Assembly (NCBI RefSeq): GCF_006715635.1
Contig: NZ_VFNP01000002.1
Coordinates: 3,162,001-3,226,000 of the forward strand
Reading direction: 5' to 3'
DNA: 64,000 nt
DNA from: Streptomyces sp. SLBN-118
GTDB taxonomy: Bacteria > Actinomycetota > Actinomycetes > Streptomycetales > Streptomycetaceae
Part shown: positions 36,688 through 45,819 of the stretch, in pieces
Layout of the letters: every line of letters starts with the position of its first letter
How positions within the stretch are numbered: position 1 is the stretch's first letter
Translations under genes and position numbers: made by a program
Notes under the pieces: generated by a model
What the model saw: the letters and a program-made list of their open reading frames with translations, nothing else
Told to the model about the DNA's origin: nothing
Databases searched by the model: none

Positions 36688-38493
36688 CTACGCGTCCTCG
36701 GCCAGTTCGAGCCAGCGCATTTCCAACTCGTCCCGCTCACCGATCAGTTCGCGAAGCTCCGCGTCCAGTTTCGCCACCTTCTCGAAGTCCGTGGCATTGT
36801 CGGCGATTTGGGCGTGCAAGCTGGTCTCCCGGTCGGAGATCTTGTTCAGCTGCCGCTCGATCCTCTGGAGTTCCTTCTTCGCCGCCCGCACGTCCGCCGC
36901 CGACTTCTCGGTCGTCGGGGCGGCGGGCGCCGCGGCCACCGCCGGAGCGGCGGTCTCGATCATCCGCTGCCTGCGCTCCAGGTACTCGTCGATGCCGCGC
37001 GGCAGCATCCGCAGGGCCGCGTCGCCCAGCAGCGCATATGTCTTGTCCGTCGTCCGCTCGATGAAGAAGCGGTCGTGGGAGATGACGACCATCGAGCCCG
37101 GCCAGCCGTCGAGCACGTCCTCCAGCTGGGTCAGCGTCTCGATGTCGAGGTCGTTGGTGGGCTCGTCGAGGAAGAGGACGTTCGGCTCGTCCATCAGCAG
37201 ACGCAACAACTGCAGCCGGCGGCGCTCACCGCCGGACAGGTCGCCGACCGGAGTCCACTGCTTCTCCTTGGTGAAGCCGAACTGCTCGCACAGCTGGCCC
37301 GCGGTCATCTCCCGGCCCTTGCCGAGGTCGACCCGGTCCCGCACCCGCTGGACGGCCTCGAGCACCCGCAGGTTCGGGTCGAGCTCGGCGACCTCCTGCG
37401 AGAGGTAGGCCAGCTTCACGGTCTTGCCCACGACGATCTTCCCGGCGGCGGGCTGCTGCTCGCCCTGCGTACGCGCGGCCTCGGTGAGCGCGCGCAGCAG
37501 CGAGGTCTTGCCTGCGCCGTTCACGCCGACCAGGCCGACACGGTCGCCGGGACCGAGCTGCCAGGTCAGATGCTTCAGCAGCACCTTCGGTCCGGCGGTG
37601 ACGGTCACGTTCTCCAGGTCGAAGACGGTTTTCCCGAGGCGGGCGTTGGCGAACCTCATCAGCTCGCTGGTGTCGCGCGGCGGCGGCACATCGGCGATCA
37701 GTTCGTTGGCGGCCTCGATGCGGTAGCGCGGCTTGGACGTACGGGCGGGGGCGCCGCGCCGCAGCCAGGCCAGCTCCTTGCGCATCAGGTTCTGCCGCTT
37801 GACCTCTTCGGTGGCCGCGATGCGCTCGCGTTCGGCGCGCGCGAAGACGTAGTCGCTGTAGCCGCCCTCGTACTCGAAGACCGAGCCGCGCTGCACGTCC
37901 CACATCCGGGTGCAGACCTGGTCGAGGAACCAGCGGTCGTGGGTGACACAGACCAGCGCCGAGCGGCGGGCCTGCAGATGCTTCGCCAGCCAGGCGATGC
38001 CCTCCACGTCGAGGTGGTTGGTGGGCTCGTCGAGAACGATCAGGTCCTGCTCGGCGATGAGCAGCTTGGCGAGCGCGATCCGGCGGCGCTCACCGCCGGA
38101 GAGCGGGCCGATGACGGTGTCCAGGCCCTGCTCGAAGCCCGGGAGATGCAGATCGCCGAAGAGCCCGGTGAGGATGTCACGGATCCGCGCGTTCCCGGCC
38201 CACTCGTGGTCGGCCATGTCGCCGATGACCTCGTGCCGGACGGTCGCCTCGGGATCGAGCGAATCGTGCTGTGTGAGCACGCCGAGCCGCAGACCACCGC
38301 TCTGGGTGACCCGCCCGGTGTCGGGCTCCTCCAGCTTGGCAAGCATGCGGATGAGGGTCGTCTTGCCGTCGCCGTTGCGGCCGACCACGCCGATGCGGTC
38401 CCCTTCGGAGACGCCGAGGGAGACTCCGTCGAGCAGGGCACGGGTTCCGTACACCTTGCTGACTGCCTCGACATTGACCAGGTTGACGGCCAT
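36688..38493 (-). CDS. ABC-F ATPase, Uup-like
   Basis: 601 residues from the ATG at 38493 (CTGGAG before it). Two ABC domains with Walker A GRNGDGKT near 36 and GVNGAGKT near 350, signatures LSGGERRR twice, and Walker B LIVLDEPTNHLD and VLFLDEPTNDLD. The C-terminal 80 residues form a coiled-coil (AKKELQRIERQLNKISDRE) typical of Uup. ABC-F proteins have no membrane part; they act on ribosomes or, for Uup, on DNA/ribosome transactions. An antibiotic-resistance ABC-F is less likely given the tail. Confidence 0.93.
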   Translation of the reverse strand: MAVNLVNVEAVSKVYGTRALLDGVSLGVSEGDRIGVVGRNGDGKTTLIRMLAKLEEPDTGRVTQSGGLRLGVLTQHDSLDPEATVRHEVIGDMADHEWAGNARIRDILTGLFGDLHLPGFEQGLDTVIGPLSGGERRRIALAKLLIAEQDLIVLDEPTNHLDVEGIAWLAKHLQARRSALVCVTHDRWFLDQVCTRMWDVQRGSVFEYEGGYSDYVFARAERERIAATEEVKRQNLMRKELAWLRRGAPARTSKPRYRIEAANELIADVPPPRDTSELMRFANARLGKTVFDLENVTVTAGPKVLLKHLTWQLGPGDRVGLVGVNGAGKTSLLRALTEAARTQGEQQPAAGKIVVGKTVKLAYLSQEVAELDPNLRVLEAVQRVRDRVDLGKGREMTAGQLCEQFGFTKEKQWTPVGDLSGGERRRLQLLRLLMDEPNVLFLDEPTNDLDIETLTQLEDVLDGWPGSMVVISHDRFFIERTTDKTYALLGDAALRMLPRGIDEYLERRQRMIETAAPAVAAAPAAPTTEKSAADVRAAKKELQRIERQLNKISDRETSLHAQIADNATDFEKVAKLDAELRELIGERDELEMRWLELAEDA

Positions 38494-38569
38494 CAACACT
38501 CCAGGTGAGGGGATCAATCGGCCTCTCAGCCTAGTCCCCGGCGGTGGCTCGCCGTCCTGCCGCCCCGTA

Positions 38570-38668
38570 GACCACACACCATATGGTTACTTATTGCGAT
38601 TTCAGCATCACTTTCTGTGCGACCATTGCAGAATCCTCCAACAAACGAAAGTTGAGTCAAGGAGCATC
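38570..38668. other. A/T-rich leader of the serine recombinase
   Basis: After the G/C-rich abcF promoter region the composition drops sharply (CACCATATGGTTACTTATTG onwards), marking the edge of inserted DNA. A hexamer GACCAC at 38570-38575 recurs at 40131-40136 at the far end, a possible attachment core. Confidence 0.4.
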
Positions 38669-40132
38669 ATGGAAGAGCGCCCTATTCGAGCTGCGATATA
38701 CCTCCGGCTCAGTCGCGACAACCGCGGCAGCACGTCGATCGCCTCACAGCGCGAAGACTGCAGGGCTGTGTGCAAGTCTCGCGGCTGGGACGTCGTTACA
38801 GAGGTGGAGGACGTAGACATATCCGGGTCGCTCCCGGTCGACGCACGCCCGGCACTGCGGTCTATCTTCGCCGAATTGGATCGGTTTGACGTCCTCCTTG
38901 TGGCCCAACCCGACCGGCTCGCGCGGTCGACCGCCGTGGCGCTGAGTCTGCTTCAGAACCTGGACGCGGCAGGAAAGTCGCTCGCCACCGCGCGGGATCT
39001 GCTGGATTCGGCAACTCCCGATGGGAGACGGAAGATCCTTTCCGCCGTCGCCGACGCCGAGGGAGAGAGCAGTCTCATCCAGGCGAGGATCCGCCGTTCC
39101 AGAGCATCCCTCCGAGAAGCGGAGCGCTGGATCGGCGGGAACGCCCCTTATGGTTACCGAATTATTGGGGACACCAATGGCGGGAAGCGTCTCGCGCTAC
39201 ATGAGAAAGCTGCAGACCGCATGCGCTGGATCGTGGGGCAGATCCTCGAAGGTGAGACCGTCACCGCCGTGTGCCACGCCCTCAACTCTGCTGGAGTGCC
39301 GTCGCCCGGGACTGTCAGTTCCAGAACCGGCAAGGTCTCCCCCTGGTCCCCGACCGTCTTGCGACGCATGCTCCAGTCCCCGGCCCTGCTCGGTCGCCGC
39401 ACGATCGGCAGCGGCCGTGATAGACGCGCGGTCGTGGATGCGGCCGGTCGGCCTGTATCTGTGGGGCCGCCCTTGATCGATGTGGAGACGTGGGACAGTT
39501 TACAAACAACCCTGGCAGCCCGGCGTACGACGGCCCAGCGCCCCCGCCTACATTCGTCCCTGCTATTGCACATCGCGCACCGCGCGGAGTGTGGCTCGCC
39601 ACTGCACTACAACAGCCGTCGGCTCCTGCACGGCGGCGGAGCGAACGACGTGTATCGATGCGCAACCGGCTGCAAGGTGCTGATCTCTGCCGTGCGGCTG
39701 GAAGAAGCGGTCCAGCGACGGGTTCTTGGGGAGTTCGGCGAACTGCCCTTCATCGCACGGATTCCCGTTGCCCTTGGCCAACCAGACGAGCACGTTGACC
39801 AGTTGCGAGCGGAAGTCGAGGAATTGGCCGGTCGGCTGGCGAATCTGCGTGGACTGGCTGCCGATGCCGTACAGAGACAACTCGAATCTCGGGCTTCCCT
39901 TCTGGAGAAGCTGCAGTCAGCAGCTCCTATCCCTTGGGATTGGACATCAACCGGGATATCCGTGAGTGAGGAGTGGGAAGTCCGCGGCGTCGGCGGCCGT
40001 CGTCAGATCCTCGTCGATCTGGGTGTACGCGTCGCTGTCAGTCCGGCGAACAACCAGCGCCGGTGGACTCCTGATCGTCTGCATATTTCAGCCACCGGCC
40101 CCGGCCCTCTCCTAGCCCGGGCAGTCGGATGA
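38669..40132 (+). CDS. Large serine recombinase (integrase), solitary
   Basis: 487 residues, the size of phage-type serine integrases. The N-terminal resolvase domain starts AAIYLRLSRDNRGS (catalytic Ser15) with AQPDRLARSTAVALS near 90; the recombinase domain follows (NAPYGYRI, then ALNSAGVPSPG...WSPTVLRRML), then a zinc-ribbon-like segment in which the first knuckle has one Cys (HRAECGSPLHY) and the second reads CATGC, then a coiled-coil (VDQLRAEVEELAGRLANL). The start follows AAGGAG. A/T content is higher than in the flanks and codon 278 is TTA (39500-39502). No excisionase or other phage genes are present. Confidence 0.93.
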   Translation: MEERPIRAAIYLRLSRDNRGSTSIASQREDCRAVCKSRGWDVVTEVEDVDISGSLPVDARPALRSIFAELDRFDVLLVAQPDRLARSTAVALSLLQNLDAAGKSLATARDLLDSATPDGRRKILSAVADAEGESSLIQARIRRSRASLREAERWIGGNAPYGYRIIGDTNGGKRLALHEKAADRMRWIVGQILEGETVTAVCHALNSAGVPSPGTVSSRTGKVSPWSPTVLRRMLQSPALLGRRTIGSGRDRRAVVDAAGRPVSVGPPLIDVETWDSLQTTLAARRTTAQRPRLHSSLLLHIAHRAECGSPLHYNSRRLLHGGGANDVYRCATGCKVLISAVRLEEAVQRRVLGEFGELPFIARIPVALGQPDEHVDQLRAEVEELAGRLANLRGLAADAVQRQLESRASLLEKLQSAAPIPWDWTSTGISVSEEWEVRGVGGRRQILVDLGVRVAVSPANNQRRWTPDRLHISATGPGPLLARAVG

Positions 40133-40138
40133 CCACCC

Positions 40139-41035
40139 CTACCGAACAACCCTCGCGCCGCGTGCCGGCGACGAGGCCACCCTCGCGTCGCGGCACGTCC
40201 CCGACGCGAGCAGCGCCTCCGCTACCGAGTGCGCCGATTCCTCGTCCTTCGTCAGGAACGCCGTCGTCGGGCCCGAGCCCGAGACCAGCGCCGCCAGCGC
40301 GCCCGCCGATGTGCCCGTCTGCAGGGTGTCCGCCAGGGACGGCCGCAGGGACAGGGCAGCGGGCTGCAGGTCGTTGGCGAGGGCGCCCGCGAGCGCCGGC
40401 GCGTCGCCCGTGCGCAGCGCGTCGAGCAGTGCCGTGGACGCCGCTGGTGCCGGGACCGCGACCCCCTCGGTCAGGCGGTCGAACTCGCCGTAGACCGCCG
40501 GTGTCGACAGGCCGCCGTCCGCCACCGCGAACACCCAGTGGAACGCGCCGCCCACCTCCAGCTCGGTCAGCAGCTCGCCGCGGCCCGTGCCCAGCGCCGC
40601 CCCGCCCACCAGGCTGAAGGGGACGTCGCTGCCCAACTCGGCGCAGATGGTGAGCAGTTCGGCGCGGGTGGAGCCGAGGCCCCACAGGGTGTCGCAGGCC
40701 AGCAGGGCCGCCGCGCCGTCCGCGCTGCCGCCCGCCATGCCTCCCGCGACCGGGATGTCCTTCGCGATGTGGATGTGGACGTCGGGGGCCAGCCCGTGCC
40801 GCGCGGCGAGCAGTTCGGCCGCCCGCGCCGCCAGGTTCGTACGGTCCAGGGGGACCTGGCCCGCGTCCGGACCCGAGCAGGTGATCGTCAGGGAGGGCGC
40901 CGGGCTCACCGTCACCTCGTCGTACAGCGAGACGGCGAGGAAGACATTGGCGAGGTCGTGGAAGCCGTCGGCCCGCGCGCTGCCCACCGCCAGCTGGACG
41001 TTGACCTTGGCAGGGACCCGTACCGTGACGCTCAC
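40139..41035 (-). CDS. ispE: 4-diphosphocytidyl-2-C-methyl-D-erythritol kinase
   Basis: 298 residues, GHMP kinase of the MEP isoprenoid pathway. Motifs: [24 protein letters not shown] at the start (substrate region), ATP loop [20 protein letters not shown] near 95-114, and [17 protein letters not shown] near 255. Its GTG overlaps the rsmA stop (GTGA). The order rpfB-rsmA-ispE is conserved in actinobacteria. Only six bases separate its stop from that of the converging recombinase. Confidence 0.96.
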   Translation of the reverse strand: MSVTVRVPAKVNVQLAVGSARADGFHDLANVFLAVSLYDEVTVSPAPSLTITCSGPDAGQVPLDRTNLAARAAELLAARHGLAPDVHIHIAKDIPVAGGMAGGSADGAAALLACDTLWGLGSTRAELLTICAELGSDVPFSLVGGAALGTGRGELLTELEVGGAFHWVFAVADGGLSTPAVYGEFDRLTEGVAVPAPAASTALLDALRTGDAPALAGALANDLQPAALSLRPSLADTLQTGTSAGALAALVSGSGPTTAFLTKDEESAHSVAEALLASGTCRDARVASSPARGARVVR

Positions 41036-41892
41036 GCCTTCGCCTCCGCGATCCGTGCGAACTCCTCGACCGTCAGGGCCTCTCCGCGGGCCTGCGGGGA
41101 GACACCGGCGGCCACCAGGGCCTTCTCCGCCGCCGCGGGCGATCCGGCCCAGCCCGCGAGCGCCGCCCGCAGCGTCTTGCGCCGCTGCGCGAAGGCCGCG
41201 TCGACCACCGCGAAGACCTCCGCCTTGGTGGCGGTGGTGTCCACCGGCTCGGCCCGGCGCACCAGCGAGACCAGGCCGCTGTCCACGTTCGGCGCGGGCC
41301 AGAACACGTTCCGGCCGATCGACCCCGCCCGCTTCACCTCTGCGTACCAGTTCGCCTTGACCGAGGGGACGCCGTAGACCTTGTTGCCGGGCGATGCCGC
41401 CAGCCGGTCCGCGACCTCTGCCTGCACCATCACCAGCGTCCGTTCGATCGTCGGGAAACGGTCCAGCATGTGCAGGAGGACGGGTACGGCGACGTTGTAC
41501 GGGAGGTTCGCGACCAGCGCCGTCGGCTCCACCCCCGGCAGTTCCTCGACGAGCATCGCGTCGGAGTGGACCAGCGAGAAGCGCGTCGCGCGCTCCGGCA
41601 TCCGGGCCAGGATCGTCGAGGGCAGGGCGCCCGCGAGCACATCGTCGATCTCGACGGCGACGACCCGGTCCGCCGCCTCCAGCAGCGCGAGGGTCAGAGA
41701 TCCCAGCCCCGGGCCGACCTCGACGACCACGTCGTCCTCGCGCACCTCGGCGGTGCGGACGATCCTGCGGACCGTATTGGCGTCGATGACGAAGTTCTGG
41801 CCGCGCTGCTTGGTGGGGCGTACGCCCAGCGCTGCGGCCAGTTCACGGATGTCGGCGGGGCCGAGGAGTGCGTCGGGCTCAGTGGTGCTCAC
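41032..41892 (-). CDS. rsmA: 16S rRNA (adenine1518-N6/adenine1519-N6)-dimethyltransferase
   Basis: 286 residues (KsgA family). It dimethylates two adjacent adenines in helix 45 of 16S rRNA during 30S maturation. Motifs: [14 protein letters not shown] near 36-49, SAM motif [16 protein letters not shown] near 60, and the catalytic NLPYNVAVP near 130. GTGA overlaps join it to rpfB upstream and ispE downstream. Confidence 0.97.
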   Translation of the reverse strand: MSTTEPDALLGPADIRELAAALGVRPTKQRGQNFVIDANTVRRIVRTAEVREDDVVVEVGPGLGSLTLALLEAADRVVAVEIDDVLAGALPSTILARMPERATRFSLVHSDAMLVEELPGVEPTALVANLPYNVAVPVLLHMLDRFPTIERTLVMVQAEVADRLAASPGNKVYGVPSVKANWYAEVKRAGSIGRNVFWPAPNVDSGLVSLVRRAEPVDTTATKAEVFAVVDAAFAQRRKTLRAALAGWAGSPAAAEKALVAAGVSPQARGEALTVEEFARIAEAKA

Positions 41893-43232
41893 CGATACAG
41901 CCTACGGCCGCAGTGCGGCCACGGACTCGCCCCCCGCTGCACGTAGAGCTTCTTGGCCCGGTACGTCTGTTCCTCCGCCGGCGCGTCCTGCGGGAGCCCA
42001 GTACCGCCCAGATCGTGCCAGGTTCCCATGTCGAACTGGTACAGCCCGCCGTAGTTCCCCGACGGATCCACCGCGCGAGCCCGTCCGCCCGACTCGCACA
42101 GCGCGAGGGCGCCCCAGTCCAGGCCGTCCGCGCCGCGCACGGAATCCGGCAGCGGCCTGGTGCCCACCTTCACCTGCTGGGTGACCGGCTCCCGCACGAC
42201 CTCCTCGGCGACCTTTCTCGGCTTCTGCCGCACCCCGTTGACCGTCCGCAGGGCGTAGGTGACGCGCCGGGCGCCCTGCCTGCCCTGCCGTACGACGACC
42301 TCCGTGCCCGCGAAGAGCGAGGAGTCGCGGGTCCTCTCGGTGTCGTACGCGATGGGCTCCTCGCGCACCTCCCGGGTGGCGGTGATCCGCATGACGGTGA
42401 CGGTCTGGCCGTCGCGCGGGAAGCTGCCGGGCGGCACGGAGGTGGTGTCCTGGCCGTGCAGTGCGATCCCGGCCTCGCCCAGTGCCTCGCTGACAGTCGC
42501 CGCGTTCGTACGGATGGTCCGCTCGCGCCCGTCGGCCATGAAGGTCACGGTCCGCTCGGTCCGCACGTCCAGGACGAGGCCGTGGCGGGAGATCGCCTGG
42601 GAGCGGGACGCGGACAGATACGCGCCCTCGGCCCGCACCCCGAGCTGGCGCAGCGCGCCGTCGACCGTGCGGGCGGTGGTCCACACACGGCGGGGCTGCC
42701 CGTCGAGGGTGAGCATGACGGGCCGGCCGTAGCGGACGACGATGTCGTCACCGCTGGCGAGAGCCGCGCCGGGGGCCGGGGCGACGATGTCGTGCGCCCC
42801 GACGGCGACCCCCTCGTCCTCAAGGAGTTCGTCCACGTCGTCGGCGAAGGTGTGCATGGTGCGGGGGGCGCCGTCGACGGTGAGGCGGACGGCCTTGTCG
42901 TTGGCGACGAAGGCGGAGGTGCCTCCCGCCAGGAAGGCGACGACGAGGGCCTGCGGGACGAAGCGGCGCAGGGTGTCGGGCTTCTCGGCGGTTCTGCGGC
43001 GGTGTGCTGCCCGCCGGGCCTCGGCGCGTCCGACCGGCCCCGCCGGGTCGGGGACGGGGCTCTGCCGGGGCAGTGACGGGAACGGCGGAGGGGCCATCGA
43101 GGGGGGCGGCGGCGGAACCACCGCATACGTCGGCGTGCGGCCCTCCGCGCCGCCGACGCTCTGGCTCTCGTACGACGGGACGGCGCGGCGGCCGCCACGC
43201 GCGGCACGGTGACTGCCCTGCGAATTGCTCAC
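41889..43232 (-). CDS. rpfB: Resuscitation-promoting factor B-like muralytic protein
   Basis: 447 residues. A Pro-rich cytoplasmic start, one helix near 92-110 ([16 protein letters not shown]), three DUF348 repeats (from about 112, 170 and 225), a G5 domain near 290-360 ([13 protein letters not shown]), and the C-terminal Rpf lysozyme-like domain near 370-447 with the catalytic Glu in [12 protein letters not shown] and paired Cys. It cleaves peptidoglycan to promote spore germination or regrowth. The position before rsmA-ispE matches mycobacterial rpfB. The GTG start is weakly marked; later starts are possible. Confidence 0.95.
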   Translation of the reverse strand: MSNSQGSHRAARGGRRAVPSYESQSVGGAEGRTPTYAVVPPPPPSMAPPPFPSLPRQSPVPDPAGPVGRAEARRAAHRRRTAEKPDTLRRFVPQALVVAFLAGGTSAFVANDKAVRLTVDGAPRTMHTFADDVDELLEDEGVAVGAHDIVAPAPGAALASGDDIVVRYGRPVMLTLDGQPRRVWTTARTVDGALRQLGVRAEGAYLSASRSQAISRHGLVLDVRTERTVTFMADGRERTIRTNAATVSEALGEAGIALHGQDTTSVPPGSFPRDGQTVTVMRITATREVREEPIAYDTERTRDSSLFAGTEVVVRQGRQGARRVTYALRTVNGVRQKPRKVAEEVVREPVTQQVKVGTRPLPDSVRGADGLDWGALALCESGGRARAVDPSGNYGGLYQFDMGTWHDLGGTGLPQDAPAEEQTYRAKKLYVQRGASPWPHCGRRLYR

Positions 43233-43360
43233 GACGCTCCGTAAGGTCCGGTCCGGTCCGCCCGATGGCGTTGCGGGCCGGGACGATAGCGGAGTCCGGT
43301 CACTCTCCCAAGCGATTCGACTACGCAGTGTCGCGACGCTACCCTGTGGGCCGTTATCCC

Positions 43361-44230
43361 TCAGTAATCAAAGGCGCGGGCCGTGTTGGCCGCGATCGCC
43401 CCGGCCAGCGTGTCCTCGTCGAGCCCCTTCACGGCCGCCATGGCACGCAGCGTGACCGGAATGAGATACGGCGCATTGGGCCGTCCGCGGTACGGCGCGG
43501 GCGTGAGGAAAGGCGCGTCCGTCTCGACGAGTACGAGTTCGAGCGGGGCGACGGCGAGCGCGTCGCGCAGCGGCTGGGCGTTCTTGAAGGTCACATTGCC
43601 CGCGAAGGACATGAAATAGCCTGCGGCGGCGCAGACTTCGGCCATTTCGGCGTCACCGGAGTAGCAGTGGAAGACGGTCCGCTCGGGAGCGCCCTCCTCG
43701 GCGAGGATCCGTAGCACATCGGCGTGCGCGTCGCGATCGTGGATGACGAGTGCTTTGCCGTGCCGCTTCGCGATCTCGACATGGGCGCGGAACGAGCGCT
43801 CCTGGGCGGCGATTCCGTCGGCTCCCGTACGGAAGTAGTCCAGGCCGGTCTCGCCGACTGCCTTCACCTGGTCCAGGGCGGCGAGCCGGTCGATCTCGGC
43901 GAGCGCGTCGTCGAGGGCGCTGTCGCCGCCGCCCTCACGGGCGCGCTGGCGGGACCATCCCTCCGGATCGCCGAGGACGATCCGCGGGGCCTCGTTGGGG
44001 TGCAGCGCGACCGCGGCGTGCACGCCGTCGTGCGCCGCAGCCGTCTCCGCCGCCCATCGCGAGCCCTTGATGTCGCAGCCCACCTGCACGACGGTCGTCA
44101 CACCGACCGCCGCGGCCCTGGCGAGGGCCTCTTCGACCGTGCCCTCCTGCATGTCCAGGTGGGTGTGCGAATCGGCGACCGGTACCCCAAGGGGTTCGGG
44201 CAGCGGCGGTGGGGCTGACTTCGAGCTCAT
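43361..44230 (-). CDS. tatD: TatD family metal-dependent hydrolase (DNase)
   Basis: 289 residues, TIM-barrel hydrolase. Metal ligands: DSHTHLD near 20, the Glu in AVGETGLDYFR near 125, then His in VIHDRDAH and HCYSG, and TDAPFLTP near 250. The family trims DNA/RNA and is linked to DNA repair and apoptosis-like degradation. It precedes rpfB on the same strand after 128 bases, the usual order tatD-rpfB-rsmA. Confidence 0.96.
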   Translation of the reverse strand: MSSKSAPPPLPEPLGVPVADSHTHLDMQEGTVEEALARAAAVGVTTVVQVGCDIKGSRWAAETAAAHDGVHAAVALHPNEAPRIVLGDPEGWSRQRAREGGGDSALDDALAEIDRLAALDQVKAVGETGLDYFRTGADGIAAQERSFRAHVEIAKRHGKALVIHDRDAHADVLRILAEEGAPERTVFHCYSGDAEMAEVCAAAGYFMSFAGNVTFKNAQPLRDALAVAPLELVLVETDAPFLTPAPYRGRPNAPYLIPVTLRAMAAVKGLDEDTLAGAIAANTARAFDY

Positions 44231-44263
44231 GGGCGCGATCCTACGAGGCTCGCGCCCGGGACC

Positions 44264-44749
44264 TCACTTGCGGTGGAAGGGGTGCAGGAGATCGGAGAGA
44301 TGCCAGTGGTGGGGCTCGCCCGCCTGGGGCTTCGCGGCCTCGGCCATCGGAGCCTCGGACTGCCCGGCCTCGGACTTCGCGGTCTCGGCGGCCTGCTCGG
44401 CCTTCGCGGCCCTCTCGGCCTTCTTGGGCTTTTTGACCCGCTGGGGCTCTCCGTGCGGCGCACTCGGCAGCGGTCCTGTTATCGCGACGGACTGTCCGAC
44501 CAGGTTGTGCATCGACGAGACCTGTCCCGCCCGCATGATCCGTACGACATGCCCGCCGCAGTTCATGCAACTCGGGCTCGAGAGCGGAGACGGCACCCGC
44601 AGACCGTTGGCCTTGTACACGACGTGTTCCAGGCCCGCGCCGTCGATGTGATGCTCTATCTCGTACTCCTGCTCCCAGCCGTGCCCGCAGCGCATACAGG
44701 CAAAGGCGTATGCCTCGTGGACCTTGGCGCCACCCGTGATCTCACTCAT
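44264..44749 (-). CDS. Zinc-ribbon protein of unknown function
   Basis: 161 residues from the ATG at 44749, preceded by GAGGAG. Two CxxC knuckles, C18-x-x-C21 (FACMRCGHGW) and C61-x-x-C64 (SCMNCGGHV), form a zinc ribbon. The second half is a Lys/Ala/Glu-rich low-complexity helix (KKPKKAERAAKAEQAAETAK) ending HHWHLSDLLHPFHRK. No enzyme motif. Between rsmI and tatD; a nucleic-acid-linked role is a guess. Confidence 0.85.
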   Translation of the reverse strand: MSEITGGAKVHEAYAFACMRCGHGWEQEYEIEHHIDGAGLEHVVYKANGLRVPSPLSSPSCMNCGGHVVRIMRAGQVSSMHNLVGQSVAITGPLPSAPHGEPQRVKKPKKAERAAKAEQAAETAKSEAGQSEAPMAEAAKPQAGEPHHWHLSDLLHPFHRK

Positions 44750-44877
44750 GCCAGCTCCTCTCCACCGATCCAGTGGACGCCCATTACGGCGGGAGCGCAT
44801 CAGCGCCTGTCGATTAATGGTGTGGTCTTTGGTATTCCCATGCAGAAAGGGTCAGGACGCGGCTTGCGCTTTGCCTT

Positions 44878-45756
44878 TTACGATAGTCCTTTACCGTCCG
44901 CGGGCACCTTCCGATCCGCATTCTTTGCCGCGACCACGGCATCGAAGACCTCCCGTTTGGGCAGTCCTGCTTCGGCGGCGACGGCGGCGATGGCCTCCTT
45001 GCGCCGCTCCCCCGCCTCCTCGCGCACCTGCACCCTGCGTACCAGCTCTGCGGGGTCGAGCTCACCGGGCACGGCCTGTGGCGCCCCCTCGACGACAACG
45101 GTGATCTCTCCGCGTACGCCTTCCGCCGCCCAGGCCGCGAGCTCGCCGAGACCGCCGCGCTTGACCTCCTCGTAGGTCTTGGTCAGCTCCCGGCACACGG
45201 CTGCCCGCCGCTCGGCGCCGAATACATCGGCCATCGCGGCAAGGGTGTCGTCGAGCCGGTGCGGGGCCTCGAAATAGACAAGGGTGCGCCGCTCGTCCGC
45301 GACCTCGCGCAGCTTGCCGAGCCGTTCCCCGGCCTTGCGCGGCAGAAAACCCTCGAAGCAGAAACGGTCCACGGGCAGCCCCGACAGGGCTAGCGCGGTC
45401 AGCACGGCGGACGGCCCCGGCACGGCGGTGACCTTGATGTCCTTCTCGACGGCGGCCGCCACGAGCCGGTAGCCGGGGTCCGAGACGGACGGCATTCCGG
45501 CGTCGGTGACGAGCAGCACCCGGGCCCCGCCGGCAAGCGCCTCGACGAGCTCCGGCGTACGCGCGGACTCATTGCCCTCGAAGTACGAAACGACCCGCCC
45601 GGTGGTGTGCACACCGAGCGCCTGGGTCAGCCTGCGCAGCCGCCTGGTGTCCTCGGCCGCGACGATGTCGGCGCCCTCCAGCTCGGCGGCGAGCCGGGGC
45701 GGCGCGTCCGCGACATCACCGATGGGGGTCCCTGCGAGTACCAGCGTTCCTGTCAC
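44878..45756 (-). CDS. rsmI: 16S rRNA (cytidine1402-2'-O)-methyltransferase
   Basis: 292 residues. It 2'-O-methylates C1402 in the ribosomal P site. Motifs of the tetrapyrrole-methylase fold: LVLAGTPIGDVADAPPRL at the start, AAEDTRRLRRLT, VTDAGMPSVSDPGYRL near 90, and KTYEEVKRGG near 200. The GTG at 45756 is preferred because GAGG lies nine bases upstream and the family starts MTGTLVLAGTPIG; an ATG at 45765 is the alternative. Divergent from pmt. Confidence 0.95.
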   Translation of the reverse strand: MTGTLVLAGTPIGDVADAPPRLAAELEGADIVAAEDTRRLRRLTQALGVHTTGRVVSYFEGNESARTPELVEALAGGARVLLVTDAGMPSVSDPGYRLVAAAVEKDIKVTAVPGPSAVLTALALSGLPVDRFCFEGFLPRKAGERLGKLREVADERRTLVYFEAPHRLDDTLAAMADVFGAERRAAVCRELTKTYEEVKRGGLGELAAWAAEGVRGEITVVVEGAPQAVPGELDPAELVRRVQVREEAGERRKEAIAAVAAEAGLPKREVFDAVVAAKNADRKVPADGKGLS

Positions 45757-45806
45757 ATACGCCATCCTCGCAGGACCGGACGCACGACTCGCACAGTCGC
45801 GTTCCC

Positions 45807-45819
45807 TACGATGGCGCGG
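45807..45819 (+). promoter_or_regulatory. -10 element implying a leaderless pmt transcript
   Basis: TACGAT (45807-45812) ends seven bases before the GTG start codon at 45819, and there is no ribosome-binding site in between. This spacing fits transcription starting at the start codon itself. Confidence 0.5.

Noticed and set aside
38494..40138. Prophage or integrative plasmid around the serine recombinase
   Set aside because: Core genes abut the recombinase on both sides; no structural, replication or transfer gene is present.
43233..43360. ydaO-type (c-di-AMP) riboswitch before rpfB
   Set aside because: These control other Rpf genes in Streptomyces; the 128-base gap here shows no such conserved structure.
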